From Sandarakinorhabdus limnophila DSM 17366 (GTDB taxonomy: Bacteria > Pseudomonadota > Alphaproteobacteria > Sphingomonadales > Sphingomonadaceae): DNA of 64,000 nucleotides. Below the pieces are notes generated by a model that saw only the letters and a program-made list of their open reading frames with translations, was not told where the DNA came from and made no database searches. Positions 6,800 to 16,123 of the stretch are shown in pieces (position 1 is the first letter of the stretch; each line of letters opens with the position of its first letter). The translations under genes and the position numbers were made by a program. The DNA is taken from contig NZ_ATVO01000007.1 of the NCBI RefSeq assembly GCF_000420765.1, forward strand, positions 1 through 64,000, written 5' to 3'.

Positions 6800-9454
6800 T
6801 CAGAAACGCTGGCCGAATTTCACGCCGAAGAACTGCGGCCGGATCGGGAAGTTCCGCGATGAGCCCGAGCAGATCGAGATCGAGCAGAAGGTGTTCGTCG
6901 TCAGGATGCCGCGGCGATCGAAGGCGTTCTGGATGAACACGTCCACCGACCACTTGTCCTTCTTCACACCGGCCGAGAAATCGAACGAGACAAAGCCCGC
7001 CGAATTGCCGAGCAGATCGTTCAGTTCGGTGTTCAGATCCTGGGTGGCGCCAGTCTGATACAGGGCGGCACCCTGCACATAGGCATCCATCTTGCCCAGC
7101 ATCGTATCAAAGCGCACCGATGTGGTGCCCTTGAACTTGGGCTGGCGCGGCAGGCGGGTGCCATCGGCGGCGGCGACTTCCGGCGTGGGCGGGTTGCCCG
7201 GCGCGAAGGCGCCAAGCGTGCAGGACGCCAGCTGTGCGATGGACAAGGTCGCGGCGTTGGCGGCAAAGTTGCAGAAGTTGCCCTTCAGCTTGCCATCATT
7301 GTACGAGCCCGATGTGGAGATGGTGAACTTGCCGAGCCGCAGATCGGCATCGAATTCGACCCCCTTCACCTCGGCGTTGCCGGCGTTACCGGTGATGCCC
7401 GCGCCCTGGGCGCCGGCGACAACCACCGTATATTGCAGGTCATTCCACTTTTCGAGGTAGAAGGCCGCGTTCAGGCGGAAGACATTGCCCCAGGTTGTCT
7501 TAAAGCCGATTTCATAGTTGGTCAGATCTTCCGAGCGGAATGGCGCCACGGCATAGACCTGGCCACCGATACGAAGCGGCCGGCCCTGGCCACCGGGGCG
7601 GAAGCCGGTGGAATAGTTGGCATAGATCATCTTGCCGGGGGCCACCTGCCAATCCAGCGCGATCTTGTGGGTTTGGCCCTGTTCCCGATAGATCAGCTGG
7701 TGATCGGGCCGCGAGAAGTTGGTGTTGAGGCAGGTCAGGCGTTCCGTGGCCGACAGCGGGGTGGGGCAGCCGCCCGCCTGGCCAGTTGCTGCCACGGTGC
7801 TGCGCACGTTTTGCGCCGATGCGGCGACACCGGCAAAGCCGACCACGTTCAGTTCCGTCCAGAAATAACGGATGCCACCAGTGATCTTCAGCGCTGGCGT
7901 GATGTTGTAATGGCCCTCGGCAAACACGGCATAGTCGCGCGTGACGCGGTCCTGTTCGGTAATGTAGAAGGCATCCCGCTTCACGGCGGGAGTGCCCAGG
8001 ATCATGCTGCCGCCTTGCGTATCAGGCACGCCGAATGATGTGGCGAAATCGGCGCGATCACCGCCGCCGGCTTCGGTATAGCCGGCAACATTGCCCAAGC
8101 CGCGCGTGGCGTAGTCGTCGTTGATCTCGTTCTTCTGATACTGGTAGAAACCGCCGAACGTGACATCGAACGGCCAGCTTTCCGGCGTCTTCATCCGCAA
8201 TTCCTGCGTGAAGATGCGCTCGTGGCGGTTGCCGCTGTAATACTGGGTCGGGTTCAGCAGGGTGGAGCAGCGCAGCGACGCGCCCGAACCGGTGCAGCCC
8301 GCCTTGTCGAAGAACTGCAGATAGCTCTCATAGCCAGGGCCAAAGCTGTCATAGGCCACGGTGTAATAAGTGTAGTCGTTCAACAGTTTGATGTTGCGGC
8401 GGAAATAGCCGGTGGCGCTGACCACATCGAAATCGCCGATGTGGCCGTGGATGGTGGCCTGCGCCTGATACCATTGGTCGTTCTGGCGGGTGTCGTCATA
8501 ATCATGCACCTGCAGATCGCCCACCCGGGGATCAAAGCCGAAATAGCCCAGCGAAATCTGCTTTTGCGCGGTGATCTGCGGGTTGATCGACCAGCCTTCG
8601 ACCGGTTCCCACAGCAGCGACAGGCGGCCGCCGACTTCATCGATGCTGTTGTAGTTGTTCTTTGTCTTGCTGGCGTTGTTCAGCGTGAAGCTGGTAAGCG
8701 GGTTCTCATCGCCCAGGTTCAGGATGGCCGGGCTGCCGTCGGCAAACTTGCCGTTGTTGGCCACGTTGTCGACGTAACCGCCTTCCTTGCGGTAATAGCC
8801 CATGGCGCGGATCGCCAGCGTCTCAGTGACCGGGATATTGATGAAGCCCTGGGCCTGGCCGCCGAAATCGCCGCCGCCAAACTTGTTGGCTTCCAGGTCC
8901 ATGCCGCCGGAAAATTCGCCAAGCTTGGGCTTGTTGGTGATGACGCGGATGGTGCCGGCCAGCGAGCCGGCGCCGAACAATGTGCCCTGCGGGCCAGACA
9001 GCGCTTCGATGCGTTCTACGTCATAGACGTGGACATCGGGCAGGCCGTTCACGTTTATGGAGATATCGTCGAGATAATAGCCGGTGGCAGGGTAGGCGCC
9101 GCCGGCCGGCACGATACCGCGGAAATAGACTTCGGTGCGGCCCGGCCCGAGGCCGGCGAACGAGACGGACGGGATCAACGCGGCAAAATCGGTCAGGCCC
9201 TTCACGCTGCGCTGCTGCAGCGTATCGGCGCTGAGCGCCTGCATGGAGATCGGCACCTTCTGGATGCTGGTGGCCGTGCGGGTGGCCGTGACGATGATTT
9301 CCTCGAAGCCCTTTTCCTCTTCGGCGACCGCGGTGGCCTGATCATCGGCGGCAAGCGCCGGGCTGGCAAGGCCGGCCAGCATGGTGGTGATGCCCAGCAA
9401 TCGGATGAACCGTGTGCGGCTGTTGCCTTGTTGAAGCGCCTGCGTGCCCGTCAT
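6800..9454 (-). CDS. TonB-dependent outer-membrane receptor
   Basis: 884 residues. The signal peptide ends near residue 36 (SPALAADD), the TonB box is EEIIVTAT (51-58), and the plug contains LTDFAALIPSVSFAG and GPQGTLFGAGSLAGTIRVIT, typical of the large sphingomonad receptor subfamily. The C-terminus PQFFGVKFGQRF ends in Phe as barrels do. ATG 9454 is chosen because AAGGGGGAA lies just upstream and a signal peptide begins there; an in-frame start at 9520 would add an unlikely leader. It diverges from the TPR-sulfotransferase gene, a pairing often seen in sphingomonads. Ligand unknown. Confidence 0.92.
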   Translation of the reverse strand: MTGTQALQQGNSRTRFIRLLGITTMLAGLASPALAADDQATAVAEEEKGFEEIIVTATRTATSIQKVPISMQALSADTLQQRSVKGLTDFAALIPSVSFAGLGPGRTEVYFRGIVPAGGAYPATGYYLDDISINVNGLPDVHVYDVERIEALSGPQGTLFGAGSLAGTIRVITNKPKLGEFSGGMDLEANKFGGGDFGGQAQGFINIPVTETLAIRAMGYYRKEGGYVDNVANNGKFADGSPAILNLGDENPLTSFTLNNASKTKNNYNSIDEVGGRLSLLWEPVEGWSINPQITAQKQISLGYFGFDPRVGDLQVHDYDDTRQNDQWYQAQATIHGHIGDFDVVSATGYFRRNIKLLNDYTYYTVAYDSFGPGYESYLQFFDKAGCTGSGASLRCSTLLNPTQYYSGNRHERIFTQELRMKTPESWPFDVTFGGFYQYQKNEINDDYATRGLGNVAGYTEAGGGDRADFATSFGVPDTQGGSMILGTPAVKRDAFYITEQDRVTRDYAVFAEGHYNITPALKITGGIRYFWTELNVVGFAGVAASAQNVRSTVAATGQAGGCPTPLSATERLTCLNTNFSRPDHQLIYREQGQTHKIALDWQVAPGKMIYANYSTGFRPGGQGRPLRIGGQVYAVAPFRSEDLTNYEIGFKTTWGNVFRLNAAFYLEKWNDLQYTVVVAGAQGAGITGNAGNAEVKGVEFDADLRLGKFTISTSGSYNDGKLKGNFCNFAANAATLSIAQLASCTLGAFAPGNPPTPEVAAADGTRLPRQPKFKGTTSVRFDTMLGKMDAYVQGAALYQTGATQDLNTELNDLLGNSAGFVSFDFSAGVKKDKWSVDVFIQNAFDRRGILTTNTFCSISICSGSSRNFPIRPQFFGVKFGQRF

Positions 9455-9674
9455 GAAACCATTCCCCCTTGAAACTGTTATAACCTTCCCCAGCGCAACT
9501 GACCTGAAGTGTAGCAACACCTGTCGGAGCTGGTCACGTCACTTTTCTGTCATCTCATAATGCAGCATCGGCCGGCTGCGCCTATGCGCCATTCTCCCCA
9601 CCCGCAGGGCTGCGCCGCCAATTGTCTGTTCGGCCATCTGCGCCTAGCGTTGCAACACGATCAGGGGGAGCGAA
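9455..9674. promoter_or_regulatory. Divergent promoter region, TonB receptor / TPR-sulfotransferase
   Basis: 220 bases between two genes that start outward. The first 90 bases (to about 9560) are noticeably richer in A and T than the genes. No -35/-10 pair or operator could be assigned with confidence. Ribosome sites for both genes are clear: AAGGGGGAA on the minus strand and AGGGGGAGC before 9675. Confidence 0.45.
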
Positions 9675-11717
9675 ATGCAATCGGGCAACACGCGATCACG
9701 GCCAGCGGAGACGGTGTTGGCCGCAGCGACAGCGCAGCTGGCGACCGATCCGGCTGCCGCTCTGGCCGTGGCCGAAGATCTGTTGGCCAGCGCGCCCGAT
9801 CTGCTGCCGGCGCAATTGCTGGCGGGCCAGGCGCTGCGCCATTTGGGCCAGTTCGATGCGGCCGTTGCGCGGCTTTCGGCGCTGGCGGCACTAGCACCCA
9901 CTGTGCCGGCCGTGCGCTGGGAACTGGCGCAGGCCGCCGTCGCTGCCGGCCAGCCGGAAGTTGCCATCACCGCGCTTGAACAACTGACCCGGCAATTGCC
10001 GGCGGTGCCGGGCGGCTGGTTCCTGCTCGCCAACCAATATCGCGCCGCCGGCCGCGCCCGCGATGGCTGGCTGGCCGATCTGAAGGGCGTGAACGCCGCC
10101 ACGCAGGATGCCGAACTGGTGCAGGCCGCCCTGGCCATGCAGCAGGGCAAGCTGGATGATGCCGCCGCCCTGCTGGTGGCGCGCCGCGTGCGGGCCGGCG
10201 ATGATCCCCCCGCCAGCCGGCTGGCGGCGGAAATCCGCTGGCGCCAGGGCGACATGCCGGGCGCCATCGCCGGGCTGGAGGCGGTGCTGAACCAAGCACC
10301 GGGCTATGACATGGCGCGCGAATTTCTGATTCGCCTGCTGGTGCAATCGAACCGCTTGCCCGATGCGCTGGTGCATGCAGAATTGCTGGCCACCTCGCCG
10401 GTGGACAATCCCGGCCATGATCTCATCCTCGCCTCCGTGCTGGTGCATCTGGGCGAACAGGGCCGGGCGCGCGACCTGTATGAAGGGCTGCTCGCCCGCA
10501 ATCCCGGCCAGCCGCAGGTGTGGCAGAACCTTGGCCACGTGCTGAAGACGCTGGGCGAACAGGCCGGCGCCGTTACCGCCTATCGTGAAGCCGTCACCCG
10601 CCAGCCCACCTTGGGCGAAGCCTGGTGGAGCCTGGCCAATCTGAAGACGGTGAAGCTGGGCGCGGCCGACATTGCCGCGATGGAGGCGGCTTTGGCCGCG
10701 CTCGCCGGGCAGGAATCGCCGCGCGCCGAAGACCTGTTCCACATGCATTTCGCGCTGGGCAAGGCGCACGAGGATCTGGGCGAATCGCAAGCCGCGTTCC
10801 GCCATTACACGGAGGGCAATCGCCTGCGCCGCGCCGGGATCGTGCATGATGCCGATGCCTTCTCCGCCGAAATCGATGCCGCCGTTTCAACCTTCACCGC
10901 GCCATTCCTCGCGGCACGCCGGGATGGCGGGTGCCCCGCGCCCGATCCCATCTTCATCGTCGGCCTGCCGCGCTCCGGCTCCACGCTGATCGAGCAGATC
11001 CTTGCCAGCCACAGCCAGGTCGAAGGCACGATGGAACTGCCCGACATGATGATGATCGCCAGCCGGCTGGCCGCGCGGGTGGAGGCAGGGGAATTTGCCG
11101 ATTTCGGTTCGATGATGGCGGCGCTCACCCCGACGGATCGCCAGCGGCTGGGCGAGGAATATCTCGAACGCACCCGCATCCACCGCAAGTCCGGCAAGCC
11201 GCGTTTCATCGACAAGATGCCCAACAACTGGCAGCACGTCGGCCTGATCCGGCTGATCCTGCCGAATGCCACCATCATCGATGCCCGCCGCCACCCGATG
11301 GGCTGCTGTTTTTCGGCGTGGAAACAGCATTTTGCCCGCGGGCAGGGCTTTTCCTACGATCTGGTCGACGTGGGCCGCTATTACCGCGATTATGTGCGGC
11401 TGATGGCGCACTTCGATGCCGCTGCCCCCGGTGCCACCACCCGAGTCGTCTATGAGGAGATGGTGGCCGACACCGAAACCCAGGTGCGCCGCCTGCTCAG
11501 CGCTGTCGGGCTGGCGTATGAGCCGGCCTGCCTTGAATTCTGGCGTAATGATCGCGCGGTGCGCACCGCCAGTTCCGAACAGGTGCGCCAGCCGATCTTC
11601 ACCGACGGCGTGGACCATTGGAAGGCCTATGCCGCCTGGCTGGGTCCGCTGGGCGAAACATTGGGCGATGTGGCAACGCTCTATCCGGCGGTGCCGGCGT
11701 CATTGTCGCCTATTTGA
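9675..11717 (+). CDS. TPR-repeat sulfotransferase
   Basis: 680 residues with no signal peptide, so cytoplasmic. Residues about 10-400 are tetratricopeptide-like helical repeats; residues about 424-660 form a sulfotransferase domain. The PAPS phosphosulfate loop is PIFIVGLPRSGSTLIE (425-440), and IIDARRHPMGCCFSAWKQ carries the Arg expected to bind the 3'-phosphate. The acceptor is unknown. The family is widespread in sphingomonads and often lies beside a TonB receptor, as here (divergent). A strong ribosome site, AGGGGGAGC, precedes the ATG. Its 3' end overlaps the convergent cytochrome c gene by 8 bases. Confidence 0.88.
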   Translation: MQSGNTRSRPAETVLAAATAQLATDPAAALAVAEDLLASAPDLLPAQLLAGQALRHLGQFDAAVARLSALAALAPTVPAVRWELAQAAVAAGQPEVAITALEQLTRQLPAVPGGWFLLANQYRAAGRARDGWLADLKGVNAATQDAELVQAALAMQQGKLDDAAALLVARRVRAGDDPPASRLAAEIRWRQGDMPGAIAGLEAVLNQAPGYDMAREFLIRLLVQSNRLPDALVHAELLATSPVDNPGHDLILASVLVHLGEQGRARDLYEGLLARNPGQPQVWQNLGHVLKTLGEQAGAVTAYREAVTRQPTLGEAWWSLANLKTVKLGAADIAAMEAALAALAGQESPRAEDLFHMHFALGKAHEDLGESQAAFRHYTEGNRLRRAGIVHDADAFSAEIDAAVSTFTAPFLAARRDGGCPAPDPIFIVGLPRSGSTLIEQILASHSQVEGTMELPDMMMIASRLAARVEAGEFADFGSMMAALTPTDRQRLGEEYLERTRIHRKSGKPRFIDKMPNNWQHVGLIRLILPNATIIDARRHPMGCCFSAWKQHFARGQGFSYDLVDVGRYYRDYVRLMAHFDAAAPGATTRVVYEEMVADTETQVRRLLSAVGLAYEPACLEFWRNDRAVRTASSEQVRQPIFTDGVDHWKAYAAWLGPLGETLGDVATLYPAVPASLSPI

Positions 11718-12174
11718 TCACACCAGTTTCCGCCAGCTTGGCACGCAGGGCGTTATTTTCAGCCATGCTCACCCGGCCGGCGGTGCGCACCGCGGCGATT
11801 TCGGCGGCCTTGAACGGCTTGGCCGGCTTGGCCGGCTTGCCCAGCGTGACGGCGTGGCTCAGGATTTCGGCGATCTCGGCATCCGCCATGCTGGCCATGC
11901 CCGGCATTACGCCCATCAACGGCGCGCCTTCCACCGTGATCGGGCCGGCCATGCCCCACAGCACGACGCGCGCCATATAGGCCCGCCCTTCCGGGCTTTG
12001 GGCGATGGCGGCGGCGCGGGTGGCCAAGCGCGGAAACTGGCCGGACAGACCTTCGCCGCCGGCCTGATGGCACATGGCACAGCGCGCCACGAACGCCGCC
12101 TTGGGTTCGGCCGCCGCCGGCATTGCCACCCCGGCTCCAACAGCCAAAGCCAAAAGCCAGCGATTTGAAATCAT
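11710..12174 (-). CDS. Periplasmic monoheme cytochrome c, paralogue of the 16124 cytochrome
   Basis: 154 residues: a signal peptide (MISNRWLLALAVGAGVAMPAAA), a heme c site CAMCH (C32, C35, H36) and a Met-rich stretch PLMGVMPGMASM likely holding the axial Met. The C-terminal part (KPFKAAEIAAVRTAG) clearly resembles KPFTAAEVAVGRTKA in the cytochrome at 16124-16714, so the two are paralogues. ATG 12174 is chosen because AAGGAAAAA precedes it; an ATG at 12192 would weaken the signal peptide. It diverges from the TetR gene and probably carries electrons from the amine dehydrogenase; that is inferred from position. Confidence 0.82.
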   Translation of the reverse strand: MISNRWLLALAVGAGVAMPAAAEPKAAFVARCAMCHQAGGEGLSGQFPRLATRAAAIAQSPEGRAYMARVVLWGMAGPITVEGAPLMGVMPGMASMADAEIAEILSHAVTLGKPAKPAKPFKAAEIAAVRTAGRVSMAENNALRAKLAETGVIK

Positions 12175-12329
12175 GCCGATTTTTCCTTGCAATCAGGATG
12201 GGGCGGCCCAGCGTGGGCCACGATGTGCGGCAAATACTGGACAGTCATCAAGGCGGCGTCAAGCCGTCCTCCATGGGGCAAACCGCGCATCGCTGGACGC
12301 CGGCAGACGGCTGCGTTAAGCCGGATACA

Positions 12330-12995
12330 ATGACAAAAACAGCCGAAAAGCCGGCGCGAACAGCGCCTGTGCGTCCGGGGATCTATGGGCGCGGCACCGA
12401 AACGGTGGATCTGATCCTGAATGCCGCGCTGGATGTGCTGGTGGAAGAAGGCGCGGCGGCCTTCACCCTGCGCCGGATCGCGACGCGCTGCGGCATGCAG
12501 GTGGGCCGCCTGTCTTATCATTTTGCCCGCAAGGAGTTGCTGATCCAGCTGCTGCTCGATGATCTGCTCGATTATTATGAGCGCATGCTCGACGAAACGG
12601 TGCGCCAGCCGCACCTCGATCCGGCCGAACAGCTGCGCCGGATGATTACCCTGGTGCTCGATGATATCGGTACCAAGCGCACCACGCATGTGTTCACCGA
12701 ACTCTGGGCGCTGTCCAATCACAATCCGGCGGTGGCGGAACGGGTGGCGGCCTTCTACCGCTATGCCCACGCCAATATCGCGGCCGCCATCGCGCCGCTC
12801 AATCCGGCGCTGTCGCCCGCGCAGCTGGACGTGGTGGCACGCTTTGTCAGTTCCGCGCTGGAAGGCACCACCATCTTTGCCGGCCACGGCAAGCCCTGGG
12901 CCCACCAGATGCCGCAAATGCAGCGCCTCGCCGTGCACGCCCTGCTGCACCTGGCCCGCACCATAAAGCCCGAAGACCTGCCCGATCTCGGCTGA
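12330..12995 (+). CDS. TetR-family transcriptional regulator
   Basis: 221 residues, the usual TetR length. The N-terminal DNA-binding domain has LILNAALDVLVEEGAAAFTL followed by the helix-turn-helix RRIATRCGMQVGRLSYHF (about 53-70). The C-terminal ligand domain is divergent. It lies between a cytochrome c gene on the minus strand and the amine dehydrogenase operon on the plus strand, so it may respond to an amine or its aldehyde and repress one or both. ATG 12330 is chosen because upstream in-frame starts would add a non-conserved leader running into the divergent promoter. Confidence 0.85.
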   Translation: MTKTAEKPARTAPVRPGIYGRGTETVDLILNAALDVLVEEGAAAFTLRRIATRCGMQVGRLSYHFARKELLIQLLLDDLLDYYERMLDETVRQPHLDPAEQLRRMITLVLDDIGTKRTTHVFTELWALSNHNPAVAERVAAFYRYAHANIAAAIAPLNPALSPAQLDVVARFVSSALEGTTIFAGHGKPWAHQMPQMQRLAVHALLHLARTIKPEDLPDLG

Positions 12996-13050
12996 AACCC
13001 GCTACGTTATTCAGGCATTGTGCCGGCCGGCGCGCTGGCTTGACGAATAC

Positions 13051-13064
13051 TTGACGTGCGTCCA
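13051..13064. promoter_or_regulatory. Candidate TetR operator upstream of amine dehydrogenase operon
   Basis: TTGACG-TG-CGTCCA is an inverted repeat of two 6-base halves with one mismatch and a 2-base centre, about 113 bases before the mauB start. Another TTGACG half-site lies 10 bases upstream (13040-13045). The form fits a TetR-family operator for the adjacent regulator. No matching site was found in the 12175-12329 divergent region. Confidence 0.4.
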
Positions 13065-13176
13065 GTCTGAAGTTGCATGGCGCCGGGTATCCGGTCGCCG
13101 GTTCGGAGTCGCCGGTCCGTAAGTGGGCAAGCGGGCGGTCGCCGAATGGGCATTTGGGGGAAGGGCTTTGGCAAGC

Positions 13177-14379
13177 ATGATCAGTGCAACAACCATGGCA
13201 GGGATTGGCCGGCTGGCAGGCACGGTCGCGATTTCGCTGCTCGCCCTTGCTGCCGCACAGGCCCAGCCGGCCGCCGCGCCGGCGCCAGCCGCCACGATGG
13301 CCCCGGTCGAGCCGGAAGAGCCCTTCACCCACAAACTGCCGGAATGGTCCCCGCACTGGGGCTTCGTGCGCGGCGGCTGGGAAAGTGGCGGCACCCGCAT
13401 CTGGAACGGTGATACCGGCAAGATGGTCGGCCTCGTTTCCACGGGTCGCTGGTCCGATCTCGCCCTCGATCCCAAGCGGCGCTTCATCTACGTTTCGGAA
13501 AGCATCTGGACCAAGGTGAACCGCGGCACCCGACAGGACATGATCTCGGTCTATGATTCGGTGAACATGGCGCTGGTGACGGAAATTCCGCTGCCGGGCC
13601 GGCTGATCATCGGCACCATGAAGAACAATTTCGTCATCAGCGATGATGGCAAGACGGGCTTCGTCTATGATTTCAGCCCGGCATCTTCGGTGATCGTGGT
13701 TGATCTGGAAAAGCGCAAGGTTGGACAGGTCGTCGAACTGCCGGGCTGTGCCAGCCTCGTGCCGGTGACAGGCATCGGCTTCTCGGCGCTGTGCTCAGAT
13801 GGCACCATCGCCACGGTGACGGTGGGCCCGAAAACCTCCACCGTCAGCCACAGCCAGCCCTTCTTCAAGGCCGCTGAAGACGGCGTGTTCGATTTCTTCA
13901 CCTATGATCGCACCAAGGGTGAGATCGTGACGCTCACCTACACCGGCCTTATCCGCACGGTGAAGCTGGGCGCGGCGCCCACCATCGGCGATGCCTGGTC
14001 GATCCAGGCGGCGGCGGGTGTGCGCCCCGGCGATACCCGCCCGCTGGACATCAACTGGTTCCCTGGCGGCCGCGCGGCGACGACGCTGCACCGCGCCACC
14101 GGCATGCTTTATGTGCTGATGCACCGGGGCGAATACTGGACCCAGAAGGCCGATGGCGAGGAAATCTGGGTGGTCAACATGGCCACCCGCAAGGTCGTCA
14201 AGCGTGTGCCGCTGAAAAAGCCGATCGGCAATATCGAGGTGACGCAAGACGCCAAGCCACTGATCTTCCTGTCGGGTGACGAAGGCGTGGTGCAGGTGAT
14301 GGATGCCGCCACCTACGAGATCAAGCATGACATCGAACGCGGCGGCGGCGGCATGATCGTCGTGCCGGACGTGGATTGA
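13177..14379 (+). CDS. mauB: TTQ amine dehydrogenase large (heavy) subunit
   Basis: 400 residues, the normal length of the beta-propeller heavy chain of methylamine or aromatic amine dehydrogenase. A signal sequence (GIGRLAGTVAISLLALAAAQAQ) sends it to the periplasm. Propeller-like repeats are visible (RRFIYVSESIWTKVNRGTRQ, ISVYDSVNMALVTEIPLPGR, LYVLMHRGEYWTQKADGEEI, EIWVVNMATRKVVKRVPLKK, VVQVMDAATYEIKHDIERG). The YWTQKADGEEIW segment matches the heavy-chain signature. The heterotetramer oxidises a primary amine to aldehyde and ammonia. ATG 13177 follows GGGGAAGGG by 11 bases; GTG 13123 and ATG 13195 are alternatives. The next gene starts immediately after its stop. Methylamine and aromatic amine types cannot be told apart here. 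Confidence 0.85.
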   Translation: MISATTMAGIGRLAGTVAISLLALAAAQAQPAAAPAPAATMAPVEPEEPFTHKLPEWSPHWGFVRGGWESGGTRIWNGDTGKMVGLVSTGRWSDLALDPKRRFIYVSESIWTKVNRGTRQDMISVYDSVNMALVTEIPLPGRLIIGTMKNNFVISDDGKTGFVYDFSPASSVIVVDLEKRKVGQVVELPGCASLVPVTGIGFSALCSDGTIATVTVGPKTSTVSHSQPFFKAAEDGVFDFFTYDRTKGEIVTLTYTGLIRTVKLGAAPTIGDAWSIQAAAGVRPGDTRPLDINWFPGGRAATTLHRATGMLYVLMHRGEYWTQKADGEEIWVVNMATRKVVKRVPLKKPIGNIEVTQDAKPLIFLSGDEGVVQVMDAATYEIKHDIERGGGGMIVVPDVD

Positions 14380-14910
14380 GTGGAACAGGCGCTGCCTCTT
14401 CTGGGTGTGGCGGCCAGCGTCGCTGTGGCGCTGCTGTTTGCCGTCGCCGGCATCGACAAGCTGCGCCACCGCGATCTGCTGCCCGGCGTGATCGCCAACT
14501 ATCGGTTGCTGCCCGATGCACTGGTGGCGCTCGCTGCGGCGGTGCTGCCGGGGATGGAACTGCTGGTGGCGGCCGGGCTGCTGCTGGGCTTTGCCCCGCT
14601 TGCGCCGATGGTGGCCATCGCGCTGCTGCTGGTTTTTGCGGCGGCCATGGCGATCAACATCGGGCGCGGCCGCCGGCATATCGATTGCGGCTGCGGCCAT
14701 GTGGGCTTGCGCCAGCAACTGGGCTGGAGCCAGGTGGCGCGCAACCTCGTGCTGGCTACGGCACTGTTGCCGGCGCTGGCGGCAGGGCGGGCTGATCTGG
14801 GCATGGCCGATGTGGGCCTTGGCGCGGCGGCGGGCGTTGCCCTCTATCTGTTGTTGCTGATGTTCTCGGCAGTGGGCGCATTGGTTGCGTCGGCGCCCAA
14901 GCAGGGTTGA
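14380..14910 (+). CDS. mauE: MauE-type membrane protein for amine dehydrogenase maturation
   Basis: 176 residues, GTG start directly after the mauB stop. About five hydrophobic segments make it an inner-membrane protein of the MauE/DoxX-like group: LFAVAGIDKLRHRD near the N-terminus and IDCGCGH at about 105-111, the conserved Cys pair of MauE. MauE is known to be needed, with MauD, for making or stabilising the disulfide-rich small subunit. Position between B and D matches mau and aau clusters. Confidence 0.85.
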   Translation: MEQALPLLGVAASVAVALLFAVAGIDKLRHRDLLPGVIANYRLLPDALVALAAAVLPGMELLVAAGLLLGFAPLAPMVAIALLLVFAAAMAINIGRGRRHIDCGCGHVGLRQQLGWSQVARNLVLATALLPALAAGRADLGMADVGLGAAAGVALYLLLLMFSAVGALVASAPKQG

Positions 14911-14922
14911 GGAAGGGTTTTG

Positions 14923-15528
14923 ATGTCAACCTTGGGACTCATCAACGAAGCGCTGCAGTGGCTGGTCCTGATCGGCCTGGGTGTGGCTGGCTTGGCGCTG
15001 GCGCGGCAGGTGGGCGTGCTGCATGTGCGCGTGGCCCCGGCCGGTGCATTGGATGCCAATCGCGGCCCCGCCATTGGCGACAAAGCGCCGGTAACGCCGG
15101 TGACGACGCTGGAAGGGCGCCCCTATCTGATCGGCGGCCCGGCCCAGGGCCTGCAACTGCTGATGTTCGTTTCGGCCTCCTGCCCGATGTGCAAGAGCCT
15201 GATTCCGGTCGCCAAGTCGTTCGCCGCCGCAGAGCGCGTGAGCCTGGTGTTCGTTGGTGATGATGATCCGGCCGCGCAGAGGGCGCTGGTCGCCAAGCAT
15301 GATCTGGCGGCCTTCCCGTTCATCAACAGCGACGTTGTCGGCCGCCTGTTCGAGGTGGACAAGCTGCCCCACGCCGTACTGCTCGATGCGACCGGCACCG
15401 TGCTGGCCAAGGGGCTGGTCAACAGCCGCGAGCATTTCGAAAGCCTGATCATCAGCCACGAGATGGGCGTGCACAGCGTTCAGGATTATATTGCTGGTCT
15501 GCCGACACCGGCGAAGGTGGACGCATGA
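14923..15528 (+). CDS. mauD: MauD-type thioredoxin-like protein for small-subunit disulfides
   Basis: 201 residues: an N-terminal membrane anchor (LQWLVLIGLGVAGLALAR) and a periplasmic thioredoxin-like domain with the redox motif SCPMC (C87, C90) and a cis-Pro type region KLPHAVLLDATG. MauD is the family protein that handles the many disulfides of the TTQ small subunit. ATG 14923 is chosen over TTG 14920; AGGAAGGG precedes it. The stop overlaps the mauA start as ATGA. Confidence 0.88.
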   Translation: MSTLGLINEALQWLVLIGLGVAGLALARQVGVLHVRVAPAGALDANRGPAIGDKAPVTPVTTLEGRPYLIGGPAQGLQLLMFVSASCPMCKSLIPVAKSFAAAERVSLVFVGDDDPAAQRALVAKHDLAAFPFINSDVVGRLFEVDKLPHAVLLDATGTVLAKGLVNSREHFESLIISHEMGVHSVQDYIAGLPTPAKVDA

Positions 15529-16103
15529 GCGGCAAGGGGAGCCAAGGGGGAAAAGGCATGAAGCGTTTCGATATCGATGGCCTTGGCGAGAAGCTGCTGC
15601 GCAAATTTGCCGGCAACAGTTCGCGGCGTTCCTTCCTCACCAAGCTGGGGGCCACGATCGTGGCCGCGCCGGCCTTCCCGTTGCTGCCGGTCAGCCGGGC
15701 CAGCGCCGCCACCAAGGATCGTTCGCCCGAGGCCAAGACCGCCTTTGCCCGCAACGCCCAGACCAAGGATGACACCAAGTGCGATTACTGGCGCTATTGC
15801 GCCATCGATGGCAGCCTGTGCTCCTGCTGCGGCGGCGGCATGAGCAGCTGCCCGCCCGGCGCCGAGCCCTCGCCGGTGTCGTGGGTCGGCACCTGCATCA
15901 ATCCCGATGACGGCAAGGCCTATCTGATCGCCTATCGCGATTGCTGCGGCAAATCGGCGTGTGGCCAGTGCGGCTGCGACAACACCGATCGCGAAACCCA
16001 GCTGTACATGCCGCAGCTGAACAACAACGTGATCTGGTGCTTTGGCACCAAGAGCATGGAATATCACTGCTCCACCGCCGTTCTCGTCGGCAAGGCTTCG
16101 TGA
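15525..16103 (+). CDS. mauA: TTQ amine dehydrogenase small subunit
   Basis: 192 residues carrying the TTQ cofactor. A twin-arginine signal (SRRSFLTKLG, 33-42) exports it folded. The mature part is cysteine-rich. The TTQ tryptophans are W120 (SPVSWVGTC) and W171 (NNVIWCFG); their spacing of 51 equals W57/W108 in Paracoccus methylamine dehydrogenase, and D95 and D139 fall exactly at D32 and D76, the maturation and catalytic Asp. The sequence mixes aromatic-type (CSCCGG, PSPVSW) and methylamine-type (AYRDCCG, VGKAS) features. ATG 15525 overlaps mauD; an alternative ATG 15558 has a better ribosome site (AAGGGGGAAAAGG). Maturation normally needs the diheme enzyme MauG, which is not in this window. 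Confidence 0.93.
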   Translation: MSGKGSQGGKGMKRFDIDGLGEKLLRKFAGNSSRRSFLTKLGATIVAAPAFPLLPVSRASAATKDRSPEAKTAFARNAQTKDDTKCDYWRYCAIDGSLCSCCGGGMSSCPPGAEPSPVSWVGTCINPDDGKAYLIAYRDCCGKSACGQCGCDNTDRETQLYMPQLNNNVIWCFGTKSMEYHCSTAVLVGKAS

Positions 16104-16123
16104 CGCGCGGGCAGGGCTGAACC

